Assembly (NCBI GenBank): GCA_002633025.1
Contig: NMRB01000013.1
Location: 312,420 to 376,419 of the forward strand
Direction of reading: 5' to 3'
Origin: Notospermus geniculatus
Lineage: Eukaryota > Nemertea > Pilidiophora > Heteronemertea > Lineidae
DNA length: 64,000 nt
The translations under genes were made by a program, and so were the position numbers. Below the pieces are notes generated by a model. The model was not told the origin of the DNA and did not search any database. It saw only the letters and a program-made list of their open reading frames with translations. This document shows positions 10,331 to 21,637 of the stretch, piece by piece. How positions within the stretch are numbered: position 1 is the stretch's first letter; each line of letters opens with the position of its first letter.

Positions 10331-11829
10331 ATGTTCAGGAAACGGGCAAGAAACTCAGATGAGGACTGTGATGAATGTATGCCTATATCAAAGAGAATCA
10401 ATAGGCTTCAAATAGGGTATGTGTCATCAGAAAACTTCTGGCTACCATTCTACTAACACAGACCGAGACAGAGACAGGCCAAGATGCTGTCAATGTCGGT
10501 CTGAACCAGTCTGTCACATCTGCTCCTGGTATGCTACCGGTATGTGTTTTGGGCATCTTTTGACACGATTTGATAGCCTAAAAACTATACCTCTGCTGGC
10601 ATGACAAAAATTTGTTTCTTGTATAATAAATAGGACTTCTAGGCTCTTCCTGTGCCCCGTTGTATGTTTTTAGTATTAGTATTTTTAGGGTTTTTTAGCT
10701 CACCTCTGTGAGGTGAGCTTTTTCTTATGGCATGTTGTCTGTCGTCCGTCGTCGTTAACAGGGGTGGCACATTTCTAAACCGCTTGGCCTAGAAACTTGA
10801 AACTTGGTGTACAGGTACTCTATGGTAAAAACTATCTCTGGACGGAAACTTAGCGCTGCCAGTTCACTCTTGCCTGTAGGGGGCATTTTGTGAAAACCTT
10901 TTGGCCATATCTCCTGAACGCTGCTAGCTAGAAGCATGAAACTTTGATGGTGGGTTCCTCTAATGAGACAACGTCACATAAATCCCGGGCTTTTGATTTG
11001 ACCCACACTTTTCAAGGTCACAGAGGTCAAAGTTCAAAATTGCTGATCAGATAAAATACTTTGATGTGTTCAGCTTTATCTTGTCTGAACTGATCCTCCA
11101 TCATTCACCATGTGTTTCACAGTTTTACTTTACCACAGAGACTTATCACAGAGGTGAGAACAATGGCCCTGGCCATTTCATTCATGTTTTCCAGCCCACA
11201 AAGTGATGGTAGATTTCAGGACCATGAGGCTGTGATCCACAACATGCATAAAAATAATGTAAGTACCCCACCCTGAACATGCTTGGGGTTCCCACAAGTA
11301 CCGGTACAATACTATCTCATTGAGTTGATCGGTCAACACTAGCATAAATTCCATCACTAATGCCTTTTTCAGTTGGTTAAAAGGGTGGCAAGATGGCACC
11401 TTCCATAGTGCCAATTGATAAATCTTTGTCATTTTCTCCAGGCTTTCATGATGCTGTGTAAATGTTTCCTGACTTCTTTTGCAGCAACCTGGTGAAGGAA
11501 CAGATTGGCTACAAGCTACAAACAACAACTGCATGTCACCAGAAATGAGCGAGGGACAGTCAAACATGCATGAACTACTAAGAGCAAATGCACAGCCTCC
11601 ATCATCAGGACTAAACCCGGGGCAGAACAGCCAGTTGTTTGAGACTAATGATCCTAGCTTCCACCAGGAAGAGGTGAACTGTGATACGGTTGGTGAGAAG
11701 TATGAACCTGAGCTCAACAAGCAGGACAATCCTCATTATTTTGAAGCAAATGAACTTCTATTCCATGCCCATTCTTTACGATTAAAGAGGCAACGCACTG
11801 GCATGAATAGAAGTTTTCCAAACAGCTGA
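10331..11829 (+). CDS. FAM104A/VCF1-like small nuclear protein (putative p97/VCP cofactor)
   Basis: Three exons: 10331 to about 10420, 10462-10539 and 11485-11829, giving about 170 residues. The N-terminus MFRKRARNSDEDCDE...SKR resembles the RKRRRN...ED...KR nuclear-localisation region of FAM104/VCF proteins. The C-terminal HYFEANELLFHAHSLRLKRQR has the Y-F-x-x-N-x-x-L-x-x-A-H spacing of their VCP-binding helix. VCF1/VCF2 carry p97 into the nucleus. The acceptors TTTTTTCAG before exon 1 and CTTTTGCAG before exon 3 are strong. Exon 1 is weak at its end: the only in-phase donor (GTGTCA at 10421) leaves a 41-nt intron, while the better GTATGT at 10417 breaks phase with exon 2. Poly(A) signal AATAAA at 12036-12041. 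The family call rests on short motifs. Confidence 0.6.
10693..11165. mobile_element. Dispersed repeat with AGCTCACCTCTGTGAGGTGAGC hairpin start
   Basis: It begins with the self-complementary block CTCACCTCTGTGAGGTGAG, followed by a GTCCGTCGTCGTTAACA tract, an AACTTGGTGTACAGGTA block and a CAAGGTCACAGAGGTCA block, and it ends near CACAGAGGTGAG. This plan recalls a non-coding repeat I have seen widely in marine invertebrate genomes. It lies in intron 2 of the FAM104-like gene. Confidence 0.6.
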
Positions 11830-12093
11830 ATATGATGGAGAGAGGAGACACTGGAATGGTAAATCAGTTACAAAATGGCTTTCGGCCAACCAGTTGCTCA
11901 GAACTGTGGTAACTTGTTGTTATCTGTTGCATTAAAATGGTGTGTGGTGCATGCTGATCAGATGTTCTTTGTAATACTAAGAGACACCTTATTTGCATGC
12001 TGATAGTGATATGTTAAACTGAAATTATTGAAGTGAATAAAAATGCTCTTGCTCAATGTGTGGAATCTGATAGTAGATGTGACATTCTATATT

Positions 12094-12213
12094 AGGGAGG
12101 TTTCGCAAGCGCCCGCTTAAGCCATACGACGACGTTTATCTATTGTTTGGGTATACCCACACAATAGATAAACGTCGTCGTAGGGCCTAACCGGGCGGTT
12201 GCGAAACCTCCCT
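12094..12213. mobile_element. Short foldback element with AGGGAGGTTTCGCAA termini
   Basis: AGGGAGGTTTCGCAA at the left is mirrored by TTGCGAAACCTCCCT at the right. An inner arm AACGTCGTCG is mirrored across a short loop. Flanking ATT/ATTA suggests a TA-type target site. The GAGGTTTCGCAA core is shared with the elements at 24.35 and 42.7 kb. Confidence 0.8.
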
Positions 12214-13077
12214 ATTATTCTGAGGAGGCCATACGAATCTCAACTGAACTCCATATTTTGCTGTTATTAACTACCATAATGTACATGTATACATAGTATA
12301 TTGCACTGTAAAACTAAATGAGCTGATAATTCCAATCTGTGGCTGTTTATTAATTTGCCACTAGTTTGTGACAACTCAGATTGGCGATATTACTATTGAT
12401 TTTCATAGCATTCGGGTTAAAATTTACTGCATGATCTGTCATCTTGGCTGTTTAGAATTTGAATTTTCTGTACATACTGCTTGTAGAATGGGAAAGATCT
12501 TGGACGGTATCACTTACACAGTAACATTGGAATCAGGTGTGGCCAAGGGTACACACACACAGTCAGGCAGGGTTTCTGCCAGAGAGGGGGGCCGGGGGGG
12601 CTCAGGCCCCTCCTCAAGTTCATCAAGGGGGGCTGAGCCCCCCTCAACTTTGCAGAGTAGTGATTTAAAGTTCCAGTTTTTCACCAAGTGTGATGTGCAA
12701 ATAATGGCATAAGGTTCAAAATGGCAAATTTTTTTTGGTTGAGGGGGGACACCCCCCTTGAGCTCCCCCCGGGCCCGCGAGCCCCCCCTCGCAATATTTT
12801 CTGGCGGAAACCCTGTCAGGTGTCTAACATTTCATTTTATGTAGCATTCTGTAGTTTTGTTGGCTTTGAAAATGTCCCCCAGTATCTCGGTGAAGTTGTC
12901 GGCTGGGGTTGTGCGAGATGACAAGACGTAATTGCTGTCAACTTCAGTTCATTCAGTCCTACTAAAATTGCGGATTTCATGTTAACATTTATAATAAATA
13001 TAATCATTATTTATTTGAGAATATGACGTATTGGTGTGGTTCATTTTCAATTAATCTGCCTCTCAAGATCTTAAAGG

Positions 13078-13386
13078 TATCTTCGATAATCGAAGGCCAA
13101 TCTGCTCACCACTGCGTTACATCGCACATCACCCTTTGAGAAATTGTCCGGTCTGCGACGAATCCGCTGCCTCTCGAAGAGGAGGCCAATCAGAACCGGT
13201 GCTGTAAAATTCGAATCGTGGTACAAATAGTGGTAGCCGAATCCCCGATATAAAGTGCAATATGATTGCTCGACCGGTGAAGTTGGCATCGTGCCAAGAT
13301 ATGCCGCGGACCAGTCCATTTATCGAAGGGTGATGTGTGATGTAACGCAGTGGTGAGCAGATCGGCGTTCGATTATCGAAGATGGC
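13078..13386. mobile_element. Inverted-repeat element upstream of the SGSH 3' end
   Basis: ATCTTCGATAATCGAA...CTGCTCACCACTGCGTTACATC near 13080 is mirrored at about 13325-13386 (GATGTAACGCAGTGGTGAGC...TTCGATTATCGAAGAT). The arms are 60 bp and the interior is about 180 bp with no coding signal. Confidence 0.75.
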
Positions 13387-13839
13387 CTGTAGGTGTCATC
13401 GCCTTCTTAGGAAGACAGGGCCATTCAGATTGATTCTTTCTGAAACCCACTGAAACGGGAAGCCCAGGCCCCGACGTCAGACGTACATGTAGATGGGCAG
13501 AAGATACACTCGTTCCCAGTGAGTAGGCCTATCCGACGTCCCGGTCTTCTACACACTGGCACTTTTGGGGCTCAAAAGCCGTGAACACCACTCGATGGCA
13601 CTCCACTGGGCTCCAGCCAATCACCGCGCTTTCTCACTCATAACTGCCGCGGAAATTCCGCGAAACTTACTTCCAGGAAAATGCGAGGACCCGTGCTGCC
13701 ACCACGCAATCTTCACAACTGTTAATCTCTAAAAGAGCCAGACACAGCGTGCGACTTACCGAAGGGTTGAGCCCGTAGCGTCTGGCCAAGCGAGACTAGG
13801 CAGAAGAATGCAAGAACCAACTGTGTGAAGATTAATAGT

Positions 13840-13845
13840 TTTATT
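13840..13845 (-). other. SGSH poly(A) signal
   Basis: AATAAA on minus, about 160 bases downstream of the TAA stop. Confidence 0.6.
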
Positions 13846-14005
13846 TTATAAATGTACAAAAATATGTCTTGGACAACATGCAATCCTGATGCAACGTGAG
13901 ACCAGTATACCGGGTACATAAAAGTAATTACAGTGAATGTTATGATTATGATTATCACAGTTCTTTTCAACATTTCAGTGGTTTTCACAAAAAAATGCAT
14001 GAACC

Positions 14006-17000
14006 TTATGGAAAACTGGTGAAGTCATAAATGTCATGAACACTCTCCTGATTAAGATCATTGTGCAGAGGCAGGCACTGTGGATTATGCTTGTAATTTC
14101 CTTTATTCTCGTAAACTCCACCAGGAGCACATATCCAGGGATCGGCAGTGTTATTTTGCCAATGATTCAGCTTCATTTTTAAACTGTGGAGAACATTCGA
14201 ATATTTTCCATCTTTTGCAAGATTGACCAACTCCTTCGGGTCAGCTAATATATCAAATAGTTCCCACCTGTCCCGATAGTAATAAGACTTCAGGGTTTTG
14301 TACCAAGGCAAAGGCTCCTGGTTTTTCGTTCGTCTTAGAATGTCTTGAAATGTTGGTGAGAGAAAGAAATCTTGGTCAATAGGGAATGGCATTTTGTATC
14401 CCAAATTATGTATTAGTTTATATTGCTGTGTGCGAATTACACGCATTGGGTAGTACATTGTTACTTCATGGAGATTATGGCTGGCATAGACCTCATCCCA
14501 GCCTCTATGTGGTTCTGACTTCAAAAGAGGTAACATAGATTTGCCAGTCAGGTGAACAGGTGTTTTCATCAGCTTATACTTTGGGTATGTGATGTTGAAC
14601 CAGTCTAAGACAGTAGGTACAATATCTGTTAAACTTGTCAAGGCATCGCTCACCTGAAAGAAAAAAAGTTAATTTAGTCTGAGTCAAACAAACATGCCAC
14701 AGGTGTAAAATGACAACTCAGTGCCATCATCCTTTCTTCCTTGTGTAACGGATGGCACCAAACCTGACTACATGTAAAAGCTGGCTCCCTTACCTGGCCC
14801 CAGCGGTCCTTGTGAAGTGGAGACGATAAGAGCATTGGTTCAATCATACCAGGTTCATACAGGTTAGTCCTACCACTTGGGAACGGAATACCATTGTCTG
14901 AGCTATAGATGATCAGAGTGTCGTCTAAGTGGCCAGCTTTTTTCAGCTCATTCAATATCAATCGAACACCTGCAAAACAAATTTGTTCGGAGGGACTGAA
15001 CTTGAAAAGTGTGGAAAACACATTGGGGAGAGTAGGACCCAGGTTTTGGCAAAAACTGAGTCTCAAGCTGGAACTCTACCTTGATCCAGGCGGCTGATTG
15101 TGGTGTACTGCTTGGCAATGTCTTGTCTGGCAGCTGGAGTGTCTTGAACATAGTATGGCACAACGACATCTTTAGGCCTGTAATATGTTGGTTTCCAGTC
15201 TGGTATATAACCCATGCCAGGCTGCCCATTCCCAAACTGTTCACAGAACGTGCCATATTTTGGATTGGTGTGTCCACAGCGATGAGGATCATGGAACCCA
15301 ATATAGAGAAAAAATGGCCTGAAAAAGAAAAACCTTTTCATTCAACATGCTTTTGGATATGAGTACCAGAGGAACTATTTCACTGGTATGCTTTGGAGTT
15401 CTACATGTACATTTCTTGCATAGATAGAATGTGAAATAATCTCATAAGATTGCCACTTTATACCTGTAATCATTTCCCTCAAGAAACTTGCGAACTAGAT
15501 TCTTCATGAGGGTGATGTTCCTGCCAACTTGGGTTATTGCATTATTTTCTTCTGTATATGCAAAATCAAAAGGATAGACTTGCGATGGTCCAACATGTTT
15601 TTTCCCCACAATACCTGTACAGGAGAAGAAATCAGAACAATAAATAGCATCAGTACATGTTGCTCGTCTATGAATATGATTATGAGTCTGCTAACAAAAC
15701 AAAATGGGTTGTGAATTTGATGAAACATTTTTACTGGTACATACATGTACACGCAATCAAATGAAAGCTCTCATCCATGCATAGCTATTTGGAATCAGTG
15801 AGAGGCCAAGTGTGGTGTACATGGCACATAAGATAGATCATGGATTACACTACAGTGACAATTACCTGTTCTGACACCATGGTTTTTTAAGATAAGGGGA
15901 AGACTTTGGACTCCATCAAATGACATGAAGTGGTGGACCTCATGGTGCAGACCATACATGCCATTCTGATGCTGGGGTAGTCCAGTCAGAATTGCAGACC
16001 TACAAACATAAGTATTGACAGGATAAACCTACTTCTCCCTATAGGAAATGGCACTAAATCTTTTGGGTTCTTGGTTTCAATAGCCTACAACTGACAACCC
16101 TGCCATGCCATACCACAATAGCAGCATCAAAATATGCATGTGTTCAGAACTAATTTTCAGTTCAAAGTTCGTCAAAAAGTATGTACCGTAGCCTACGCCT
16201 ATCATGTCTTTATATCCTTACCTACTTGGAGAACAACTGCTAACAGAAGTGAAAGCATTTTTAATTGTCAGACTCCGCCTTGCCAATTCATCCAAGTTGG
16301 GTGTTTTACAGGCCGATTGGTTATAGAATCCACCCTGAAGACCGGCGTCATCTCCTGAAAGCAAATTTAGTGAAGACCGTAACGTGGTCATGGATATGGA
16401 CAGTGTAGCTACCAGCAACTGTGCTCCACCATGTCTACAGCACACAAGGCCTAGGCCTAGGGCCTAGTATGGTGTGTCCTACACTTACAGTAGGCCTAGG
16501 CCTACACAGCACAGACATGACAGGGACTTGACTTGATGACGTGTAACTTTGCCGTCGGACGGTACAGGTAGCCCAAGGTAGCAAAAACACAAAGCCCACG
16601 ACGAGGGGGGTCTCCCCCAGAAAATTTTGAAATCTAGAACAGTGCTGGAGAAAGCCGTTGGTGTGATTACGATTTCCCAGCATCTGAGCGAGGGACAAAT
16701 TACAAGGCAATTCTGTGGCACTTTGAAAAAGGACAATAACGTTCATCGTTGGACTGGTCACCGAAAAATGGGGGGGGGGGCAGGGGCCGGTGTAACGTCC
16801 ATCAGTGTTCCCCGTATTTCTGTGTTTTTCTTATTGTTTCCCTCCTGACGGATTAAGTGGCAACTAACCATGCTAACCCCAACAATAACCAATTCTACTA
16901 GCCCGTGTCGCGTGTGTCTTGTTGGGGAACACTGAGCTACAGACACTCACAGATGTTACACCTGGTATAGCCTGGCTATCATGGCTAGTATACCATGACA

Positions 17001-17806
17001 TAGTATGTACGGCATGATCGATGCCCCCCCCCCCATCATCATGATCATGCCCCCTCCCTGCCCTGGCCCCGGCCGGACGGATCCGCGCCTGAAAAACAAG
17101 ATATCATGATAGGCCTAGGCCTACTACATGGTTGCCACAGGGCATTAAAAAGCATTAAAAGTCATTATCTCCATTCTGTGTTTTTTAAAGGCATTAAAAA
17201 GGCATTATTTTTACAGCAAAGCAAACAGAGGCATTAAAAAAGGTCTTAAATTAGGCCTATAGCCTAGTAAGCAAGTAGGTGTTGTTTCAAAACAGCTTTG
17301 CTCAAGTGCGCTGTTAGGCCCTTAGGCCTAATCACTTTTAGACCAAGCGGCAAGCCAATTAGTGATTTCAGAAATGGGTGACAGAGCATTGATTGGGGGG
17401 CAGGGCAATCATCATGCATCCCTACTTAGTGCCATTTTTTAGACTGTCTGATATTTATCACTGCTGAAAATTACATGTGAAACAAATGAATATGAAGCCC
17501 GAAGATGTTGTGAATTGGCATTAAATTATGCCTAGACGTGGCATTAAAAAGGCATTAAAAGTCATTAGGCCTAAACAGCTAAAAATGTGTTGTTGTGATT
17601 GCTGTGGCAACCATGTACCACCATGCCAGCCTAGTATACGACTTAAAAGAAATTCGCAAAGTACCTATCAAGACAAGAACGTTTCTTTTATGGCCCGAAA
17701 TGGCTAATACACCACCTCTGTCAACAATTAGAATGAACGAAAAGCAAAAGAAAACGATGACAAATTTTGACATGTTTGAAGTTGCTGTCGTCGGGTCATC
17801 CGCCAT
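14006..17806 (-). CDS. SGSH: N-sulfoglucosamine sulfohydrolase (heparan N-sulfatase, SGSH)
   Basis: Seven exons on minus: 17806-17665, 16354-16222, 15999-15866, 15614-15464, 15318-15080, 14969-14794 and 14653-14006. Every junction keeps phase (1,2,1,2,1,0), giving 1623 nt and 540 residues from the first Met. Exon 1 encodes a signal peptide (core [14 protein letters not shown]) and the first strand ...NVLVLI. The metal ligands GDDAG (D49, D50), the sulfatase signature SVSSCSPSR (C88 becomes formylglycine), SDNG (D291, N292) and [18 protein letters not shown] are intact. The enzyme removes N-linked sulfate from glucosamine ends of heparan sulfate in the lysosome. The C-terminal PLHNDL matches the usual family end and is followed by about 15 extra residues. 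The start ATG sits inside a YY1-like AAAATGGCGG. An alternative start is MSKF at 17773. Confidence 0.96.
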
Positions 17807-17836
17807 TTTGTTCGAACACCTCTTCCTGCGATCCGA

Positions 17837-17855
17837 TCACATGACAATCACATGA
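17837..17855 (-). promoter_or_regulatory. Twin TCACATGA E-boxes just upstream of SGSH (candidate CLEAR/M-box sites)
   Basis: TCACATGA occurs at 17837-17844 and again at 17848-17855, 11 bp apart (one helical turn), 31-50 bases upstream of the SGSH ATG. TCACATG(A) is a known MITF/TFE-family E-box, and the TFEB CLEAR consensus GTCACGTGAC differs in the central bases. The position fits a lysosomal gene promoter. The function is inferred. Confidence 0.45.
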
Positions 17856-17867
17856 CTTCGCCATGCA

Positions 17868-19013
17868 CTCGGGTCGAGTTCGACTGGAACCCGAGGTTCA
17901 ACTCAGTCGTGTCGAGTCGCACCCGAACTCCATAAATTCCTCGGTGTCCCCCCATAAGTCCGACACTTCACAAGTCCGACATCCCAAAAGTTCGAAGTAT
18001 CAGAAGTCCGACAATGGAAAAATCACTTCAAAAATGTACCACAATTCCGAAGCACCACAAGTCCGACATCCCACAAGTCCGACGTCTAGAGAAAGGTATC
18101 ATAAGTCCGACGTTCAGAGAAAGGTATCATAAGTCCGAAGTACCATAAGTCCGACATCCCATAACTCCGACAAGAAGGGGTTGGGAGTTCGGACTTATAG
18201 TACTTCGGACTTGTGGGATGTCGGACTTGTGGTACTTTGGACCTGTGGGATGTCGGAGTTGCGGGATGTCGGACTTGTGGGACGTCGGATTTGTGGGACG
18301 TCGGACTTGTGGGGGGGAATCAAATTCCTCGGGAGGCAGAACGAAAAAGTGGGACATTTGGATAACAGCAAATTTAAATTTGTTGCATTTTTAATATCTC
18401 CAAATGACAAAGATTCAGAATCCGCCTGCCACTGTGGCACCTTGAGCGTTTTGAGTCCTGTTTGAAGTTCAGGACACTGACTTTGTTATTGGACCCAAGA
18501 ACTGAGCTTTGTTGTACAGGAGAATTGGACCTGATGTACAGCAAAAGGCCGCCGTACACTACATTTTTTTCCTACGAAATATTTTGTAGGGATTTATTTT
18601 ACCGTGTATAACGGCCACATGGTCCCATTTTTGTCGCATAGGAAAATCCACAAATAGGTTCTGTCCTATTTTTCACGTGACAACATGGCGACCACAGCAA
18701 AAAATAGTCGAATTCGCTGGAAAATATTAAAGAAAATCGGTTCTTTCGGTCAACAAACCTCATTTACAACTGTTTAGCATGTTTATCTGCATTTTCGCCT
18801 TAAAAATCTGGAAGAAACTCAATAGGGGCTTTAACTTTAATAGGGGCCTAGTAGGCTATGACTAGGCCTAGCAGACGATGTTTCAACAAATCGAGGAACT
18901 CGATTTGCTTTCGGGCGGAACTCCTACTCGACATGCGTACTTCAAATTTGATCTCATGAAAATCTTCTTTTACTCGGCCCGAGATAGAGAGTTCCAGTCG
19001 AACTCGGCCCGAG
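17868..19013. mobile_element. TIR element (about 1.15 kb) enclosing an inverted minisatellite
   Basis: CTCGGGTCGAGTTCGACTGG at 17868 is mirrored, with one mismatch, by the end of the block at 18991-19013 (CCAGTCGAACTCGGCCCGAG). Between them lies a tandem array whose two halves face each other (next entry). No transposase frame is visible. Confidence 0.65.
17955..18320. repeat. Head-to-head minisatellite of a CCGACATCCCACAAGT-type unit
   Basis: From 17955 to about 18175, units such as AAGTCCGACATCCCACAAG repeat every 17-25 bp in one direction. From about 18185 to 18320 the complement (GGACTTGTGGGATGTCGG) repeats in the opposite direction. The array could fold into a long imperfect hairpin. 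Confidence 0.85.
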
Positions 19014-19714
19014 GATGATTGGTTCGTTGTTCCACCGCTAGGATTTGACTGATACCGCGTTTTTTTCTCACACCTGTCTGGGTGCGTGAGGCGCCGCTCC
19101 TTTCTTCAGTGTTAAAAAAAATCCTAGGGATGCAAGTACGCGACACAATAATAGTCTGCTATTTTTGTTTTGGTGGTTGCGAAGGAAGCAGTTTGGCTGG
19201 AAGGAAGCCCCGAAACAGGCACTTCTTTAAAGTCTAGGCTACCACAAAACATTAGGGAGGTTGAGATCAGCGACTTTGATCTTCTGTCGAGAGGACGAAC
19301 TGTAGTATGCGCGCTTTGTCAGGGAGAAAAATTTCACGCCGGACCCAGCGGCGATATTTTAATAGACCTCGTAAAAACCCATCACGAAATAGTAGATAAT
19401 GAACAAGAAGTCAATCTCCAGAATTCACGAAATAGTAGAAATAGACAAGCGAACGGATGTCTGGTCAAACAAGATGAAACAGACGGCATGGGACACCATC
19501 GATAACACCAGGAAATTGAGTCATATCGTGAAATCCTTGCTCCACCCTCAGTCGTTCTGCCTTGGTTTCGGGAAAAGTTATAAAATATCTTTTTTTCTAT
19601 CACATAGGCCTATTTGCTGTTGCGACTGGATGGATAGTACATGTAGCTCTCCGCAAGCCGCTTGTTACACCCCAGAGGTACCACCTGTCACATGTTGAAA
19701 TGGGTGTCTGCTCA

Positions 19715-19985
19715 TTTCGGCTTATCTCAATTCGCCTTCTCTCATTTTGCCAGATTCCATATCTCGCCTTTTCTCAATTCGCCTTCACCTAACTTGCCTT
19801 TGTATTATTCTGCCTTTGTCTTAACTGGCCTATACTCCCAATTAATACCTTCATCTCATCTCGCCTCATCCTAAATCGCCTTCGTTCTATTCTGCCTTTG
19901 TATTATTTTGCCTTTTCTCTTCTTGCATTTTCTTGATTTGCCTTCGTCCCATTTCGCCTTCTTCCCAATTTGCCTTTTCTCATTT
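19715..19985. repeat. Degenerate minisatellite, unit about TTCTCATTTCGCC
   Basis: TTCGCCTT, TCTGCCTT, CTCGCCTT and similar blocks recur every 13-20 bases for about 270 bp. The unit is pyrimidine-biased and interrupted throughout, so the array is old. Confidence 0.7.
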
Positions 19986-20724
19986 TCATGGTGTTGACCT
20001 ACTTATTCATACTGCCACCTATCAGCAATTCTAAGAACCAATAACTGCCAGCTAGCGGCATTTCCAAGAACCAAGCATGGAAAAGAGTAAGAATCACACT
20101 TTAAAATCGTTATTTATTATTAATCAAAACGCGTATATACGCGACTACTTGTACTTTTGAGACTTCAACATTTTCATGGTGTTGACCTACATATTCAAAC
20201 TGCCAAGCATGGAAAAACGAGTAAGAATCACACCTACACTAAATGTATAAATTCGGAATCCCCCAGAGGCAAGTCCAGATCGACGATTCGTCCCTTCCCA
20301 AAAAAGCCAACAGATGGCAGCAAAGTTCTAGCGGACCGATGTACAGGAAAATCTACGTGATTACTGCTCGATCAATAATGACTGGGTCCGCTATATGCAT
20401 TGAATTGGGCCGAAGTGACACCTATTGGTCAACTCGCTGACAGCTCAGTGGTAGGCCTACTAACCATGAGCTTTAGGAATGGGGGTCCCGTGATTGGATA
20501 CGCAAATATTTTCGCGTGTAAAATTTCTCGCAAAAATCGTGAAATCAAAATGTTGGGCCGTGAATATTAATTAATACAGTCACGCATAAGTTTCCCCCCA
20601 ACAATCCAGTCAGTTCCCTTCCCTGCCCTTGACGCAAAGATTAATCTACGCGAAAGAGAAAAAAAATGTTCAATTCGTGAAATATTATCCCGCGAAAATA
20701 TTTGCGTATGGGTATCTGGAAAAC

Positions 20725-21335
20725 ATACCCGGTAATTATTACCTAGGTAAGAATTCGTACTTCCGTTTCCGAAGTACGAAGTATTACCTAGGTAAGAATT
20801 AAATACTACCATGGTAGTAAATAATTATTACCTAGGTAAGAATTAAATATTACCAGGGTAGTAAATAATTATTACCTAGGTAAGAATTACATATTACCAT
20901 GGTAGAAAATATTTACTAGCATGGTAGTAAATAATTACAGCATGGTGGATTTATGGCAGGGACGGCTTGCGATATAAATCGACCATGGGGGATGCTGAAA
21001 TTACTTACTACCATGCTAGCAAATATTTTCTACCATGGTAGTATTTACTTATTACCTAGGTAATAATTATTTACTACCATGATGGTAATATTTAATTCTT
21101 ACCTAGGTAATAATGATTTACTACCATGGTAATATTTAATTCTTACCTAGGTAATAATTCGTTTCGGAAAACGGAAGAACGAATTCCTACTAATAATGAT
21201 TTACTACCATGGTAGTATAGGTAATAATTCGTTTCGGAAAACGGAAGAACGAATTCTTACCTAGGTAATAATTATTTACTACCATGGTAGTAAATAATTA
21301 TTACCTAGGTAAGAATTCGTACATCGGAAAACGGC
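20725..21335. repeat. Palindromic block of alternating TACCATGGTA and TTACCTAGGTAA units
   Basis: About twenty short perfect palindromes (CCATGG or CCTAGG cores) alternate with TAAATAATTATT spacers. The two halves are mirror images around about 20940-20995 (a GC-richer centre with GGCAGGGACGGCTTGCG), and GGAAAACGG/CCGTTTTCC-like blocks mark the arms. Self-complementarity therefore exists at two scales. No coding sequence. Confidence 0.85.
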
Positions 21336-21637
21336 GGCATAGGGCATATCCTAATAGGTCACAAGATGTCTGTGGACTTCAGGAAGCGAATGCTGCGAAA
21401 AGTGACCGATTCGTCACTTTAAAATGCTGTCATCGAAGTGTTTTGAGGCAGAGACCTTCCGAAGATTCCTGAACACTTAGCTCTTAGCATCCAGGCAGTA
21501 CCGTTGAACATAAGAGGTACGCTGTCTGGAGGCAAACCACATTCCGAACGCAGATCCCCCTACTTCAGCTCTGAAGAACTCAACCTCGGACCCGTAGTGG
21601 AGCACACTGGCAAATTGCATGATTACGACATACTTTC

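Larger units (their letters stand above)
11830..14005. other. 3' flank of the FAM104-like gene, foldbacks, and 3' UTR of SGSH
   Basis: No coding exon found. The region holds a 120-bp foldback (12094-12213), a G/C-tract-rich decayed element (about 12575-12815, TTTCTGCCAGAGAG mirrored by TTCTGGCGGAAA), an inverted repeat (13078-13386), and the SGSH 3' UTR with a minus-strand AATAAA at 13845-13840, about 160 bases after the SGSH stop. Confidence 0.6.
19014..21637. other. Repeat-rich intergenic region between SGSH and the LU-domain gene
   Basis: Holds a degenerate TTCGCCTT minisatellite (about 19715-19985), the palindromic CCATGG/CCTAGG block (20725-21335) and no convincing gene. One open frame (19170-19505, plus) has a possible zinc-binding pattern CALC...17 residues...HH within 111 codons, but I see no splice context or known family and leave it uncalled. 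Confidence 0.5.

Noticed and set aside
19170-19505. Possible zinc-finger fragment (CALC...HH)
   Set aside because: The spacing fits no family I can name and there is no splice support or second motif.
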